A stretch of 64,000 nucleotides of DNA from Bosea beijingensis (GCF_030758975.1 NZ_CP132359.1:186001-250000), one strand, 5' to 3'. Positions 53,702 through 62,522 are shown, numbered from the stretch's first letter. Notes: generated by a model from the letters alone, not told the origin. Numbers and translations are program-made.

Positions 53702-54997
53702 ATGAAGGTTTTCTGGTCCTGGCAAGACGATTCGCCTCGCAAGACGAACCGGCAATTCATCAAGGCCGCGCTTGAGGAGGCTGTAGCGGCTATCGAAGGT
53801 AACTACGTGGCGGAGGATGCAGACCGGCCTGAACTTGATCACGACACCAAGGGGGTCGCCGGCGCCAAGGAGATCGTTCCGACTCTCATGGCAAAGATCG
53901 CAGCCAGCGCTGTTTTTGTGGCCGATGTCACCCCAATAGGTACGACGGCCAAAGGCAAGGCATTGCCGAACCCCAACGTGATGGTCGAACTCGGCTGGTC
54001 CCTCCACAAGCCAGGCGACGACCGGCAAATCTACATTCTCAACACCGCAAATGGGTGGACCGCTGACCAACTGCCATTCGATATTCGGCATCGGCGTGTT
54101 CTAACTTATACGCTTTCTGAAACTGCGGATGGTAAAGCCTCCGAGCGAGTAAAGAAGCAGTTGGTGCGCGACCTGATCGGCGCCATTCAGGTGATCTTGC
54201 GCGAACATCTCGATGAGAAAGCGCAAGCTGCGCCAGCGGTAGGGCGGGCCGCGAAGGCTGATGAACCGTCGATTTGGGACGGCGGCGAGTCCGGGTTCAA
54301 GCATATGGACTCGATGGGGCGGGATTATTGGCAAGAGGTTAACATTCCCCCCGGACCCCGCGCTTACCTACGAGTGATCCCCACCGGCTGGAAGGCAAAG
54401 CCGCCATCGGCGGCCGCAATCGGGCGGCTGGATATCTACGCAGCGCCGGATGCGTTCCCGGGATCAAACGTCGGCAATTTTGGCGTCACTAGCGAGGGGT
54501 TCGTCAGGTACTGGGTCGCGCGTGAGCCTGGACCTCCGGTCAGGGCTGAGGATGTGTCTATGTATTTCGACGCAACTGGAGAATTCTGGATCCTCCACGG
54601 CAGCGCTGTGATTGAGGCCGGCAACGGTCGCCGCTTCCTGCAGCTAGCCTGGGTGTTCAAAGGTTGGGCGACGGCACTGAGAAGGATCCAATGGCTGCTC
54701 GACCACTTTGGAGCACTCCCCGCCCGCCGCGTGGAGGTGGGTTTTACAGGCATGGAGGATGTCAGATTTCCGGGCGGATGGCACATCTCGTCAAATCCGC
54801 CTGCGCGTCGTAACGCATGGAAGCTCGAACGAACCCGGCGGGACTGGTCCAACCCTGCGGAGCAGGAGGCATTTCTCACCGAAGCTTTCGATGAGGCGTT
54901 TGCGCTATTTGGGCTTAATTCGCTGTCGCCTGCCAAAAAACTGGAGTTCGTGCGTGAAAACGACCCGGAGCGGGGGTGCCAGTCGCCTTACCACTAA
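53702..54997 (+). CDS. Predicted TIR-like / nucleotide-binding domain protein
   Basis: A 431-residue protein. Its N-terminal 165 residues begin KVFWSWQDDSPRKTNRQFI and contain ASAVFVADVTP and PNPNVMVELGWSLHK, with Glu96 where TIR and deoxyribosyltransferase-like folds carry their catalytic glutamate, then DQLPFDIRHRRVLTY. This resembles TIR-like domains of proteins in defence islands. The C-terminal part (about 200-430) is a separate domain I do not recognise; it might be a sensor. An NAD-processing or nucleotide-signal role is a reasonable inference. It stands alone, with a good GGGGGGAAAG ribosome site. No TM segment is visible. Confidence 0.65.
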   Translation: MKVFWSWQDDSPRKTNRQFIKAALEEAVAAIEGNYVAEDADRPELDHDTKGVAGAKEIVPTLMAKIAASAVFVADVTPIGTTAKGKALPNPNVMVELGWSLHKPGDDRQIYILNTANGWTADQLPFDIRHRRVLTYTLSETADGKASERVKKQLVRDLIGAIQVILREHLDEKAQAAPAVGRAAKADEPSIWDGGESGFKHMDSMGRDYWQEVNIPPGPRAYLRVIPTGWKAKPPSAAAIGRLDIYAAPDAFPGSNVGNFGVTSEGFVRYWVAREPGPPVRAEDVSMYFDATGEFWILHGSAVIEAGNGRRFLQLAWVFKGWATALRRIQWLLDHFGALPARRVEVGFTGMEDVRFPGGWHISSNPPARRNAWKLERTRRDWSNPAEQEAFLTEAFDEAFALFGLNSLSPAKKLEFVRENDPERGCQSPYH

Positions 54998-55079
54998 CCG
55001 GCGATGTTTTCGGGATGTTCGGCCCCAAGGCTTTCGAGCTCATCTTATCGGCTAGGCCTAGCTGCTAGCTGAGCAAATT

Positions 55080-55928
55080 TTAGTGTCCGAGAATGTTCTG
55101 AATGCGAGCCTGCAATGCCTGCGATAGAGCCGCCAACCCCTCATTGTTGTTAAGGTATCTAATATAGCGAAGGTGCCTGAGATCAAAGGGCACGTCATGG
55201 TCATTTTGGGTTATGATGATCACTTCCCGCCCGAGCGTGTGAGCGATCCCGGCTTCATAAAAAACGTTTGGGTTTCTTCCGGTGAGGTCGCAAACAACAA
55301 TCCGGCCTCGGTCGATCAAGCTTACAACGTCCTGGACTATACCAGGAGCTTCCCATATCTCGTCGGCGCGTCTCGTTAAGAGGTCGCACTGGGCTCCAGC
55401 CTGCTGGATCGCCTCATAAACCCGCGCAAAGCCAGCATCGAAGGGCATCATCACGGACAACAATTGCGGTTCGATTGCTTGATGTTCGGGAATGTTGAAG
55501 ACCTGAGGCCGTTGCCGACGCGGATTTACGTTACGGAGAAGGAAACGGTACAGGTCGACGTCCTTTACCGCCCAATAGTTCCGGTGCCAGTCAAAATCGT
55601 TCCGCTGACGGTCCATGTCGAGCCGGCCCTTTTGCGCATGCAGAGATGAATTTCGTAGCGGCGGCACATCTGGATCGAGGGTGTACTCAAACCTTACTTC
55701 TCGAAAAACGATCCGGGCGGTAGTGACCGTCCCGACCCGGCAGATCTCGTCGCGAATGCCTTCCGGAATGAAGAGGCATGGGAGGCGTATCAGCCGATCA
55801 AAGGCGGGAAGGTTGCCGTCCTTGAACTGGGCCTCAACATTTGGGTCCGTGTTCTCGAACACGCGACTAATATCCATCGACCCGGTTGAGTCGTTCCAGT
55901 CGTAGTGGCGCATTATCACATTGAACAT
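55080..55928 (-). CDS. Protein with C-terminal nucleoside 2-deoxyribosyltransferase/TIR-like domain
   Basis: A 282-residue protein. The C-terminal half (about 155-280) has LSVMMPFDAGFARVYEAI, VVCDLTGRNPNVFYEAGIAH with Glu225, and HDVPFDLRHLRYIRYL, a signature shared by deoxyribosyltransferase-like and TIR-like domains that cleave N-glycosidic bonds. The N-terminal 150 residues are of unknown type and contain several aromatic and Arg/Asp-rich segments. It has no signal peptide or TM. The gene is on the opposite strand to the 431-residue protein, with convergent 3' ends, and it lies 67 bases beyond the SLATT gene on the same strand. Its substrate could be NAD+ or another nucleotide; this is inference. 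Confidence 0.65.
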   Translation of the reverse strand: MFNVIMRHYDWNDSTGSMDISRVFENTDPNVEAQFKDGNLPAFDRLIRLPCLFIPEGIRDEICRVGTVTTARIVFREVRFEYTLDPDVPPLRNSSLHAQKGRLDMDRQRNDFDWHRNYWAVKDVDLYRFLLRNVNPRRQRPQVFNIPEHQAIEPQLLSVMMPFDAGFARVYEAIQQAGAQCDLLTRRADEIWEAPGIVQDVVSLIDRGRIVVCDLTGRNPNVFYEAGIAHTLGREVIIITQNDHDVPFDLRHLRYIRYLNNNEGLAALSQALQARIQNILGH

Positions 55929-55995
55929 TTCGCCCTGCCACTCAGCCTGTTCCAGCGTCCGTCAAGAGCAGCTCGCCGTTGCCCGACAATAAATC

Positions 55996-56460
55996 TTAGT
56001 TCGGTGCTCTTGCAGGCCTGCGCTCGCCGCGCGGCGCCGTATCAGCAGCCTTTTCCTGGCTCGCAATCCATTTCGAATGCTCAGTGGATATGAGGCTTTC
56101 CACCCGCTCGACCAGAAGCTTGCGAGCATCTCGGTCGTCAAATCCGTCATACGGATCCGCCCGCTCGATGTAGGTGTACTTCTCGTGGCGGAGCGCTTCG
56201 CAGGTCGAGCGGTAGGTAATCCAGTTGTGCTGCCACTGATTGATGTGGCTGACAGCCTCAGTGATCGCGATCATCCCTCCGAGAACGGCAGCGATATGAG
56301 TGTGGCCAAGCAAGGCAGCAATCGGGATTGTTGCGGATGCGGCGATCACAAAATACTTCGCCCATTTGAAGTTGCGCTGGGCAGAACCGCTCCGCTGGTC
56401 GTACCAGCGGATCTGAGCTTCTAGGCGCTCGTAGCCTGAGTCGGGCTCAACGTAGCTCAT
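55996..56460 (-). CDS. SLATT-type two-TM membrane protein (DUF4231)
   Basis: A 154-residue protein. Two adjacent hydrophobic helices at about 32-50 and 53-72 (KYFVIAASATIPIAALL, IAAVLGGMIAITEAVSHI) are followed by the WQHNWITYRSTCEALRHEKYTYI helix that is the hallmark of DUF4231/SLATT proteins. SLATT proteins were proposed as membrane pore effectors attached to nucleotide signalling systems. The ATG overlaps the TIR gene stop as ATGA, so the two are coupled; the TIR product probably makes or senses a signal that opens this pore. No enzymatic motif is seen. Confidence 0.8.
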   Translation of the reverse strand: MSYVEPDSGYERLEAQIRWYDQRSGSAQRNFKWAKYFVIAASATIPIAALLGHTHIAAVLGGMIAITEAVSHINQWQHNWITYRSTCEALRHEKYTYIERADPYDGFDDRDARKLLVERVESLISTEHSKWIASQEKAADTAPRGERRPARAPN

Positions 56461-56849
56461 GCCGCCGCCTCAATCATTCTCTGCAGATCTGCTACGTTCC
56501 ATAAATACCAGGGAAGATGCTGCACACTCGGTGGCTTATGCAAGCGATCAGGGCCATTGGGCAATCCCATCAGGATGACCTTCTTGCCGAGGTCCAGCGA
56601 GGTTTTCAGCTCCCAGTCGACCCACTGGCTCTGATATGTGTTGGCGCCAAGTAGGCCGACTGCAATGCTGGAGCGGCTAATTTTCTCCTTGATCTTGCCA
56701 CGGATATAGCTCGAGTTCTGGCTATCGTACGGGACACGCACGGACTCATCATAGAACTCCAGCGCTACGTGCTGATGCCACGCCAGCAGCCGAACGCCAT
56801 CGACCTGTTTCTTGTCTTCCATCTTAAAGCTCAGAAATACCCGCTTCAT
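56457..56849 (-). CDS. TIR domain protein, DUF1863/ThsB-like
   Basis: A 130-residue single TIR-like domain. KRVFLSFKMEDKKQVDGVRLLAW and the WVDWELKTSLDLGKKVILMGL element fit the MTH538-type TIR family that contains ThsB of the Thoeris antiphage system. Glu80 in WVDWEL is the likely catalytic residue. A strong AGGGGGAAAAG ribosome site precedes ATG 56849; the frame continues upstream without support. It is the first gene of a two-gene unit with the SLATT protein. Thoeris proper would pair ThsB with a ThsA (SIR2 or macro) effector; here the partner is a SLATT protein, so this is a different or only distantly related system. Confidence 0.8.
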   Translation of the reverse strand: MKRVFLSFKMEDKKQVDGVRLLAWHQHVALEFYDESVRVPYDSQNSSYIRGKIKEKISRSSIAVGLLGANTYQSQWVDWELKTSLDLGKKVILMGLPNGPDRLHKPPSVQHLPWYLWNVADLQRMIEAAA

Positions 56850-57548
56850 CTTTTCCCCCTTGTCGATACTGCAGCCGGAGAATTGCAGGGCATGCTGGCT
56901 GCGCAACCTTAGCGCGCGGGTTGTCCCCAGCGATCAGTCAGGCGGGACACTGCCTAGATGCTGCTGTGGACCTGCCGCGAGGCGTCGCAGCGCCTTCGGC
57001 ATTTCGCACAGGCTGGGGGAGGCACAGTTACGAAGGTTAGTACTCGAAGCAAAAATGAAGAAAATATCGTAGCAGAGGCAGATGGATAGGCGATCATTCG
57101 CGTGCCCTTAAGCGGAAGCGCACCATCCGCCGGGGACTTGCATCGCGACCGAAGACCGGGGCGCAAACATCACCGGTCGGCGAAACTGATGTAGAAAAAT
57201 CAATGACTTGGTGTCGCGTCGGCCCGGTCCACCCCTGGGCAATGTGTTTGATGAAAGAGGTCGGGGGACCGGTTTCACCTCTGCCAATTTCGCTCGCCGA
57301 GATCCCCCCGGCAAATGGCTAGCGCCCTGAACAGCCAGTTGTATTCAAGAATGCGCCTATTCGAGCCAGTGCCTTCGAGGCGATGCCACATGCCTCTTCA
57401 GGAGCGCCAGGATGGCCCGTGAAGCCCATCGGACCTAGCGGCAAGGGTCGACCACATGTTCACGCGACGAGGGTGCCGGTGGGCTTCCTAGGCGTTTTTG
57501 TCTAGGACCAGAATCGAACAGCTAGACTAATGGTTGTCCATCAGCGCG
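56850..57548. other. Intergenic stretch without a recognisable gene
   Basis: A 700-base gap within the island. Only short, unconvincing open frames occur. A small inverted repeat CCTAG-N9-CTAGG lies near 57489-57507. The first part must hold the promoter of the TIR-SLATT unit. Parts have mixed composition, as expected of decayed genes. Confidence 0.5.
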
Positions 57549-57875
57549 TCAGAAGCCCATGAGCATTCTTTGCCAAGTCGGCAGCTTCGGCACCATTCCT
57601 GCCCGATAAGCATCCGCAATCATTGGAAGCTGCTTGCTTCCATATTGCTGCTGGATACGTTGCTTCGTTTGGATAATTATCTCTGTTGGGATTTCTGCCG
57701 CATCAATATTTGCAACGAAATTCGCTTCTGCCTTTGAAACACCGGCTTCCATACCCCCCAAGTAAATATGCGCCCTCACCGCCTCGGCACCACGCATCGT
57801 ATTAGTCTTGAGTAATATGTAGACCGCAGAACCGACAACCAATCCGAGAATTAAAACTTCCACGTCGCCCCCCAT
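57549..57875 (-). CDS. Small membrane-anchored hypothetical protein
   Basis: A 108-residue protein with one N-terminal TM segment (VEVLILGLVVGSAVYILL) and a helical cytoplasmic part (KAEANFVANIDAAEIPTEIIIQTKQRIQQQYG). It is divergent from the XRE regulator gene at a distance of 95 bases. No family is recognised and no catalytic motif is visible. The start at ATG 57875 is the only in-frame one that keeps the TM helix. Confidence 0.6.
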   Translation of the reverse strand: MGGDVEVLILGLVVGSAVYILLKTNTMRGAEAVRAHIYLGGMEAGVSKAEANFVANIDAAEIPTEIIIQTKQRIQQQYGSKQLPMIADAYRAGMVPKLPTWQRMLMGF

Positions 57876-57970
57876 TGCACCGACGATATCGTAGCCACCT
57901 AGAATTATCTGATTTTTGGATAATCCAAAAATCGAATTACCCGCCTGCTGACCACCGCGTCAACAGGCAA

Positions 57971-58213
57971 ATGGCAAAGTCCGTTCACTCCGAAAGGCAT
58001 AAGCAGATCGCGACCGCACTCGCCGAGCAGCGGCGCGTCAAAGGCATGTCTCAAGCACAGGTCGCCAGTGCCTTGGGACGGCACCAGCCTTTCATTGCCA
58101 ACATCGAGAGCGGAGAGCGGCGCATAGACATCGTCGAGCTTCTCGACATAGCGAGCATAATCGACCTTGATGTCCAATCGCTTGTCCGCAGGCTTCTGAC
58201 TACCCCACGCTGA
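57971..58213 (+). CDS. XRE family transcriptional regulator (small helix-turn-helix protein)
   Basis: An 80-residue Cro/C1-type DNA-binding protein (IATALAEQRRVKGMSQAQVASALGRHQPFIANIESGERRIDIVELLDIASII). Such minimal regulators often control excision or antitoxin functions in mobile elements. ATG 57971 is used; the frame continues upstream to 57875 but those residues are of low quality. Its stop overlaps the convergent integrase end by 14 bases. It may control the integrase or the divergent membrane-protein gene. Confidence 0.8.
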   Translation: MAKSVHSERHKQIATALAEQRRVKGMSQAQVASALGRHQPFIANIESGERRIDIVELLDIASIIDLDVQSLVRRLLTTPR

Positions 58214-59786
58214 ACTTCAGCCGCTCCATCGCCTCCTTGAGCTGTGGAACGGTGTAGCCCTTCTGAAAATAATTCTGCTGCGTTACACCTTCCTGTGCAT
58301 GTCCGACCAATGCCTTCACGATTGGCTCTGGCACATCCGCCCGCAGCAATTGCGTAACAACGGTATGTCGAAGGCTATGAAACACGAGTTCCTTCCGTTT
58401 GAGTTCGAGGCGCGGCAATAAGGTATCGTTGAACCATCGCCCCAGATTCCGCCCCCAACCATTCTTGGAGCAGTACCGGAAATCCTGGAATAGCTTCTGC
58501 TTTCCCTTGCCGCGCAACTCATCAACGTACTGCAATAGACCCAGTTCGATGAGCCGCGAGTGAATCGGCACAAGTCGCTTGGATGCTGCTGCCTTCAGCG
58601 ATTTCCCTTCATCGTCCTCATTGAGATCAAAGCACCAGATGCCACCTTCTTGACGGATATCCTTTAGGTGGACTTGTGCTATCTCATTAAGGCGAGCACC
58701 CGAATATATGCCAATTAGCGGCCCCCATTTCTGGTATGGCTTCCGCTCCGCTCTCGTATCCGGGGCGCATATCGCATTGACGATTAAGTTGACCTCATCA
58801 GCACTGAAAGACTCGCGCTTGCCTACTTCGTTGCGGCGGCTCTGCCTGATTGTTAGACCTGAAAAGAGATTCGCCTTGACGTACCCGTTTCTCAAGGCCC
58901 AACCAAACATATCCCCGTAAGTCTGGATATATTTGTTGATCGTCTTCACGCTAAGCCTAGGTACGTCCGCAACAGCAAGCGCGGCATCAAGCGCCTTCCC
59001 GCGCGTCTTCGGATTCTTCGATCGGTTTTTCGGATATTTGTGAAGGGTGTCTTTCACCCTCTTCGCATCTTGAGGTGATAGCCGTGCTACGTCTGCATCG
59101 CCTCCGAGTATCTCAGTGAGCAGCGCGAGATGATCGGCCTTCTCGAATTCGGTCTTCGCGACCCATTGGCCAGCACGCTTCTTGTCGGCTTCGTAGGCTT
59201 TTCCCAATTCAGATAGGGTCATTGTGAATTGAGCATCGGCAGGCTGATTTACTGCCACTTCAGGCTTCGGACCGAAATCGTAAGACAGTAACGTTTCATT
59301 ATGTTTGAGAGAAGCTCGGGCATAGCTTTGATAACCAGCAATCAATTCTTGTCTTAGCAACTGAAATTGATTCGAACCGCCGTGGATTTGCAGGTCGTAT
59401 TTCTCGATGAAGCTGCGAACGGTGTCGTCATCGATCGACAACTCCGGCGCTGCCGCAGCATTTTCGCGACTTGCCCGATCCAATCCCACCATTGGACCCG
59501 TAGCCGCAATGCTCTCAATATCCCTATTGAGAAATCGGTGGAAATGATCCCGCACCACGCTGCGAATCTCGTCGTACCGCATTCCGCGTCTTGATCCCGC
59601 TTCAATCACAACATGCGCCATCTGACTCACTGAACGAGAGAAGCGCAACGCCGCTTTCGGATCGCGAGTCCGTAGCGATATCCGCAACGTGGATGGCTGC
59701 TGCTTTGGATGAAGCCGTCGCGGAATCGGCCACCGCAGATAGTAGATTCTGCTTCGAGACAACTGCAAATAGGCGGGATTGAACAC
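58200..59786 (-). CDS. Tyrosine-type site-specific integrase
   Basis: A 528-residue integrase. The N-terminal part (LSRSRIYYLRWPIPRRLHPKQQPSTLRISLRTRDPKAAL) is the DUF6538-like arm domain common in alphaproteobacterial islands, followed by a core-binding domain (about 185-310) and the catalytic domain with IYSGARLNEIAQ (first arginine), FHSLRHTVVTQLL (H-x-x-R), and VGHAQEGVTQQNYFQKGY (final His and the Tyr nucleophile). It should integrate the island into the tRNA. It starts 62 bases from the right repeat and points into the element, the standard arrangement. Confidence 0.93.
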   Translation of the reverse strand: MFNPAYLQLSRSRIYYLRWPIPRRLHPKQQPSTLRISLRTRDPKAALRFSRSVSQMAHVVIEAGSRRGMRYDEIRSVVRDHFHRFLNRDIESIAATGPMVGLDRASRENAAAAPELSIDDDTVRSFIEKYDLQIHGGSNQFQLLRQELIAGYQSYARASLKHNETLLSYDFGPKPEVAVNQPADAQFTMTLSELGKAYEADKKRAGQWVAKTEFEKADHLALLTEILGGDADVARLSPQDAKRVKDTLHKYPKNRSKNPKTRGKALDAALAVADVPRLSVKTINKYIQTYGDMFGWALRNGYVKANLFSGLTIRQSRRNEVGKRESFSADEVNLIVNAICAPDTRAERKPYQKWGPLIGIYSGARLNEIAQVHLKDIRQEGGIWCFDLNEDDEGKSLKAAASKRLVPIHSRLIELGLLQYVDELRGKGKQKLFQDFRYCSKNGWGRNLGRWFNDTLLPRLELKRKELVFHSLRHTVVTQLLRADVPEPIVKALVGHAQEGVTQQNYFQKGYTVPQLKEAMERLKFSVG

Positions 59787-59847
59787 CTGAATGCCTCACC
59801 AGACTGTCTCACCGGCAGAGACATAGGGCCAAGGCACTGATAATAAA

Positions 59848-59869
59848 GGGAATGGTGGGCCGGGCCGGA
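59848..59869. repeat. Right attachment repeat at the tRNA 3' end
   Basis: Identical 22 bases to 48910-48931. It covers the tRNA acceptor 3' strand, encoded CCA and six bases beyond, so integration leaves the tRNA gene whole. Confidence 0.87.
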
Positions 59870-59928
59870 CTCGAACCGGCACCGGCGCTGTTATGAGCAG
59901 CGAGCTCTAACCATTGAGCTACCGGCCC
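59853..59928 (-). tRNA. tRNA with CAT anticodon (elongator Met or lysidine-type Ile)
   Basis: All arms fold: acceptor GGGCCGG with CCGGCCC, D-arm AGCTCAATGGTTAGAGCT, anticodon stem CGCTG/CAGCG around loop CTCATAA (anticodon CAT), T-arm GCCGG-TTCGAGT-CCGGC, discriminator A and an encoded CCA. The G1-C72 pair rules out initiator tRNA. The choice between Met and Ile2 depends on modification and cannot be made by eye. Confidence 0.93.
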
Positions 59929-59942
59929 GCTCCTCGCCTAGA

Positions 59943-59987
59943 GCATCGGGCGGAAAAGTGGAAGCCACTTTTCGGAAAATCCGATGC
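59943..59987. repeat. Palindromic repeat with two nested stems
   Basis: Outer arms GCATCGG (59943-59949) and CCGATGC (59981-59987) surround inner arms GAAAAGTGG (59953-59961) and CCACTTTTC (59965-59973). Similar palindromes with a GAAAAGTGG core are dispersed in many Hyphomicrobiales genomes. Confidence 0.7.
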
Positions 59988-60048
59988 CAAACAACGAGCT
60001 AGATCACCGCCACCCGGCAAGCAAGCTGCATCAGGCTCGAATCGAAAG

Positions 60049-60072
60049 GGCCTCCCGGCATACCGGGAGGCC
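60049..60072 (-). terminator. Rho-independent terminator of the MCP gene
   Basis: GGCCTCCCGG-CATA-CCGGGAGGCC forms a perfect 10-pair GC hairpin, followed on the minus strand by CTTTCGATT. It lies 42 bases beyond the end of the methyl-accepting chemotaxis protein gene. On the plus strand TTGTTT follows, so it may work in both directions. Confidence 0.75.
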
Positions 60073-60113
60073 TTGTTTCGGTTTGGAGAGCGAAGCGGTT
60101 CCGCTTTGTCGTC

Positions 60114-62522
60114 TCAGGCCGCGGCGGCGTGCCTGCGTTCGCCGTGCTCCTCGGCCGCATGGCCCTGGCGGAAGGTGAAGCGGCCGATATGCTCGGTCAG
60201 CGCCCGCGTCTGCTCGTCGGTCAGCGCGAGCGCGGCATTGGTCTCCTCGACCAGCGCGGCGTTCTGATGTGCCATCGTGCCGATGCCGTCGATCTCGGTA
60301 TTGATCGCCGAGACGTCGCTGGCCTGGCTGCGGGCGGTCTGCGAGATACCGTTCATCAGGCCGGTCAACTCGTTCACCGAAGAGACGATCGCACCGAACA
60401 TCGCCGAGGTCTCCTCGACCAGGCCGACACCGACCTTGACGTCGCCATGCGCCGCCTCGACCAGCTTCTTGACGTCGTTCGAGGCGTCGGCCGAGCGCTT
60501 GGCCAGACTGCGCACCTCGGTCGCGACCACAGCGAAGCCCTTGCCGGCGTCGCCGGCACGGGCCGCCTCGACCGCGGCGTTCAGCGCCAGCAGGTTGGTC
60601 TGGAAGGCGATCTCGTCGATCATCGCGATGACCTCGGAAATCTTGCTGGAGGACTGGCGGATGCGCTGCATCGCTTCCAGCGCCGAGGCCACGACCTTCT
60701 CGCCCTGCTGCGCGCGCTCTTCCGCACCCTGCGCCATGCCGGTCGCCTGGGCAGCCTCGCTCGCAGTCTTCTTCACGGTGCCGGCGAAGGCGCCGAGCTG
60801 ATTGGTCGCCATCGAGACGGCGTTGCTCTCCTCGCTGGTCCGCTCGGCGAGATCGGTTACGCCGTCGAGGATCTCGCTGGTCGCGCTGCGGACGGCGGTG
60901 ACCGTCTCCGCGAGGCGGGCAAGCGTGCTCTCGAACTCTTCGGCGAGCGCGTTGGTGCCGTCCTTGAGCTCGGCGAAGGCGCCCTGATACATCCCCTCGA
61001 TCCGGGTCGAGAGATGGCCTGCCGACAATTGCGACAGCACGTCGCAGGTTTCCAGCAGGCCGGTCTGCACGGTCTCCAGCAGCGTGTTGACCGAGCCGGC
61101 GAGCGCATTGAGCTCGGGGTCGGCGAACTGCGCCGCGACGCGCTGGGTGAAATCGCCGGCCGCAGCCGCCGCGACGACGACGCCGAAGGCCTCGCCCAGC
61201 TCGCGCATCATCTCGCGGCGCTGCTCCTGCGCCCGGGCCTCGTCCTCGACCTTGGCGAGCTCGGCGGCGCGCAGCGCCACCGCGTTGTCGCGGAAGAGCA
61301 GGACGCTCTTCGAGATGTCGGAAATCTCGTCATTGCCCTTGGTGTCGACCACCGTTTCCAGCGCACCGTCGGCAATGGCCTTGGTCGCGGCCCAGAGCCG
61401 GTTGAGACGGCCGACGATCATCGGGCGGACGAAGAAGAAGGAGAGCGCCAGCGCGACCAGCAGCGAGGCGATGCCGATCGCGGCCAGCGTCATTTCGCTG
61501 CGCTGGATCATCGCCTTGGTCGAGTCACGGCCGGCAATCGCGCCGCCGCGGGCGGAAGCCACGAGCTCGCCGACCTCGCGGCGGACCTTCTCCGCCGCCT
61601 GGTCGAGATTCTTCAGGCCCGCGACGATCGCCGCCTGCGTCGCGAGATCGCGCTCGCGGATGGCGACGAGGCCACCGGCGCCTTCGCCGAGATCGGTCAC
61701 GGCATTGACCGCCTGCCCGCGCGCCGGATTGGCCTGGAGCATGTCCGCCGCCATCAGAAGACCGCGAACCTGGCCGAGCTGCGCCTTGAGGCGCGACTTG
61801 GCATGTTCCAGCTTCTCGGTGCTGTCGACCTGGGAGATCTCGCGCAGCAGGCCGACCGTCTCGCTGATCTGAAGCTGCAGCGACTGTGCGGTCTGGAGCG
61901 ATGACAGGTCCTTGTCCAGCACCTTCGACAGCGCGGCGTCGAATTCGGCGCCGGTGAGCTGGGCCGCACTGGTGATGTTCATCTTGACGTTGAACTGGGC
62001 GTCGGCCGTCTCGAAATCGGCCATGGCGCTGAAGCCGTCGCGGGCTTTGGACAGGGCCGCCAGCGCCGTCGCCGTGTCGGCGGCGTTGCGCAGCCGCTCT
62101 CCCGTCAGGTCGTTGATGTCGTTGATCTGCCGGGCCAGGTCGTCGATCGCCGATTGCGGCTTGGACTTGTCGACCTTGCCCTGCTCGGCGATGCGTCGCA
62201 GCATTTCGAGCTGCCGGGCTTCCACGGTATCGAGCTCGCCGGTCAGGGTCGCGCGCTGCTGCAGGGTCGAGACCTCGCTGAAGCGGGCGGCCAGCGCGGT
62301 CGACTGCGTCGCCGCCTGCGAGAGTTCGAGCGCGAGCTCCACGACGGGCATCTTCTGCCCGACGAGGTCGTCCACCGTCTGGTCGACGCTGTTATAGGAG
62401 AACCAGGCGACCGAAGACGAGACGATGGTCAGGGCCGTCATCACGCCGAGCGCGGCGTAGATGCGAGGCGCGATACCGACCCGCATCGGCTTGCCCTCAC
62501 GCACGGGCTTGGCTTTCGTCAT
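60114..62522 (-). CDS. Methyl-accepting chemotaxis protein
   Basis: An 802-residue transducer. TM1 at about 18-42, a long helical periplasmic domain (45-340), TM2 at 344-365, tandem HAMP-like modules (to about 525), then the signalling domain with [20 protein letters not shown] and [20 protein letters not shown]. The receptor ends [26 protein letters not shown] with no CheR/CheB pentapeptide. It reports an unknown signal to the main chemotaxis kinase. It is unlinked to the Wsp operon, and its hairpin tip differs from WspA, so cross-talk is not implied. Followed by a strong terminator. Confidence 0.92.
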   Translation of the reverse strand: MTKAKPVREGKPMRVGIAPRIYAALGVMTALTIVSSSVAWFSYNSVDQTVDDLVGQKMPVVELALELSQAATQSTALAARFSEVSTLQQRATLTGELDTVEARQLEMLRRIAEQGKVDKSKPQSAIDDLARQINDINDLTGERLRNAADTATALAALSKARDGFSAMADFETADAQFNVKMNITSAAQLTGAEFDAALSKVLDKDLSSLQTAQSLQLQISETVGLLREISQVDSTEKLEHAKSRLKAQLGQVRGLLMAADMLQANPARGQAVNAVTDLGEGAGGLVAIRERDLATQAAIVAGLKNLDQAAEKVRREVGELVASARGGAIAGRDSTKAMIQRSEMTLAAIGIASLLVALALSFFFVRPMIVGRLNRLWAATKAIADGALETVVDTKGNDEISDISKSVLLFRDNAVALRAAELAKVEDEARAQEQRREMMRELGEAFGVVVAAAAAGDFTQRVAAQFADPELNALAGSVNTLLETVQTGLLETCDVLSQLSAGHLSTRIEGMYQGAFAELKDGTNALAEEFESTLARLAETVTAVRSATSEILDGVTDLAERTSEESNAVSMATNQLGAFAGTVKKTASEAAQATGMAQGAEERAQQGEKVVASALEAMQRIRQSSSKISEVIAMIDEIAFQTNLLALNAAVEAARAGDAGKGFAVVATEVRSLAKRSADASNDVKKLVEAAHGDVKVGVGLVEETSAMFGAIVSSVNELTGLMNGISQTARSQASDVSAINTEIDGIGTMAHQNAALVEETNAALALTDEQTRALTEHIGRFTFRQGHAAEEHGERRHAAAA

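Larger units (their letters stand above)
48910..59869. mobile_element. tRNA-integrated genomic island carrying predicted defence genes
   Basis: A 10.9-kb element bounded by a 22-base perfect direct repeat (48910-48931 and 59848-59869). The right copy is part of the 3' end of an intact tRNA gene, and the left copy is its partner. A tyrosine integrase gene lies 62 bases inside the right end, and a serine recombinase gene stands about 1.1 kb inside the left end. Content is lower in GC than the flanks and includes an AT-rich stretch at 49240-49580. Cargo: VapBC45-like pair, TIR-like and deoxyribosyltransferase-like proteins, TIR-SLATT pair, small XRE regulator. No conjugation, replication or phage structural genes are seen. 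Confidence 0.85.

Noticed and set aside
56457..56849. A standard Thoeris system
   Set aside because: The TIR protein resembles ThsB, but no ThsA with SIR2 or macro domains is encoded nearby.
57108..57314. Short minus-strand frame in the gap after the TIR gene
   Set aside because: No ribosome site, no recognisable content, and mixed composition.
60129..61904. 591-codon plus-strand open frame
   Set aside because: Antisense to the methyl-accepting chemotaxis protein gene; no domain visible.
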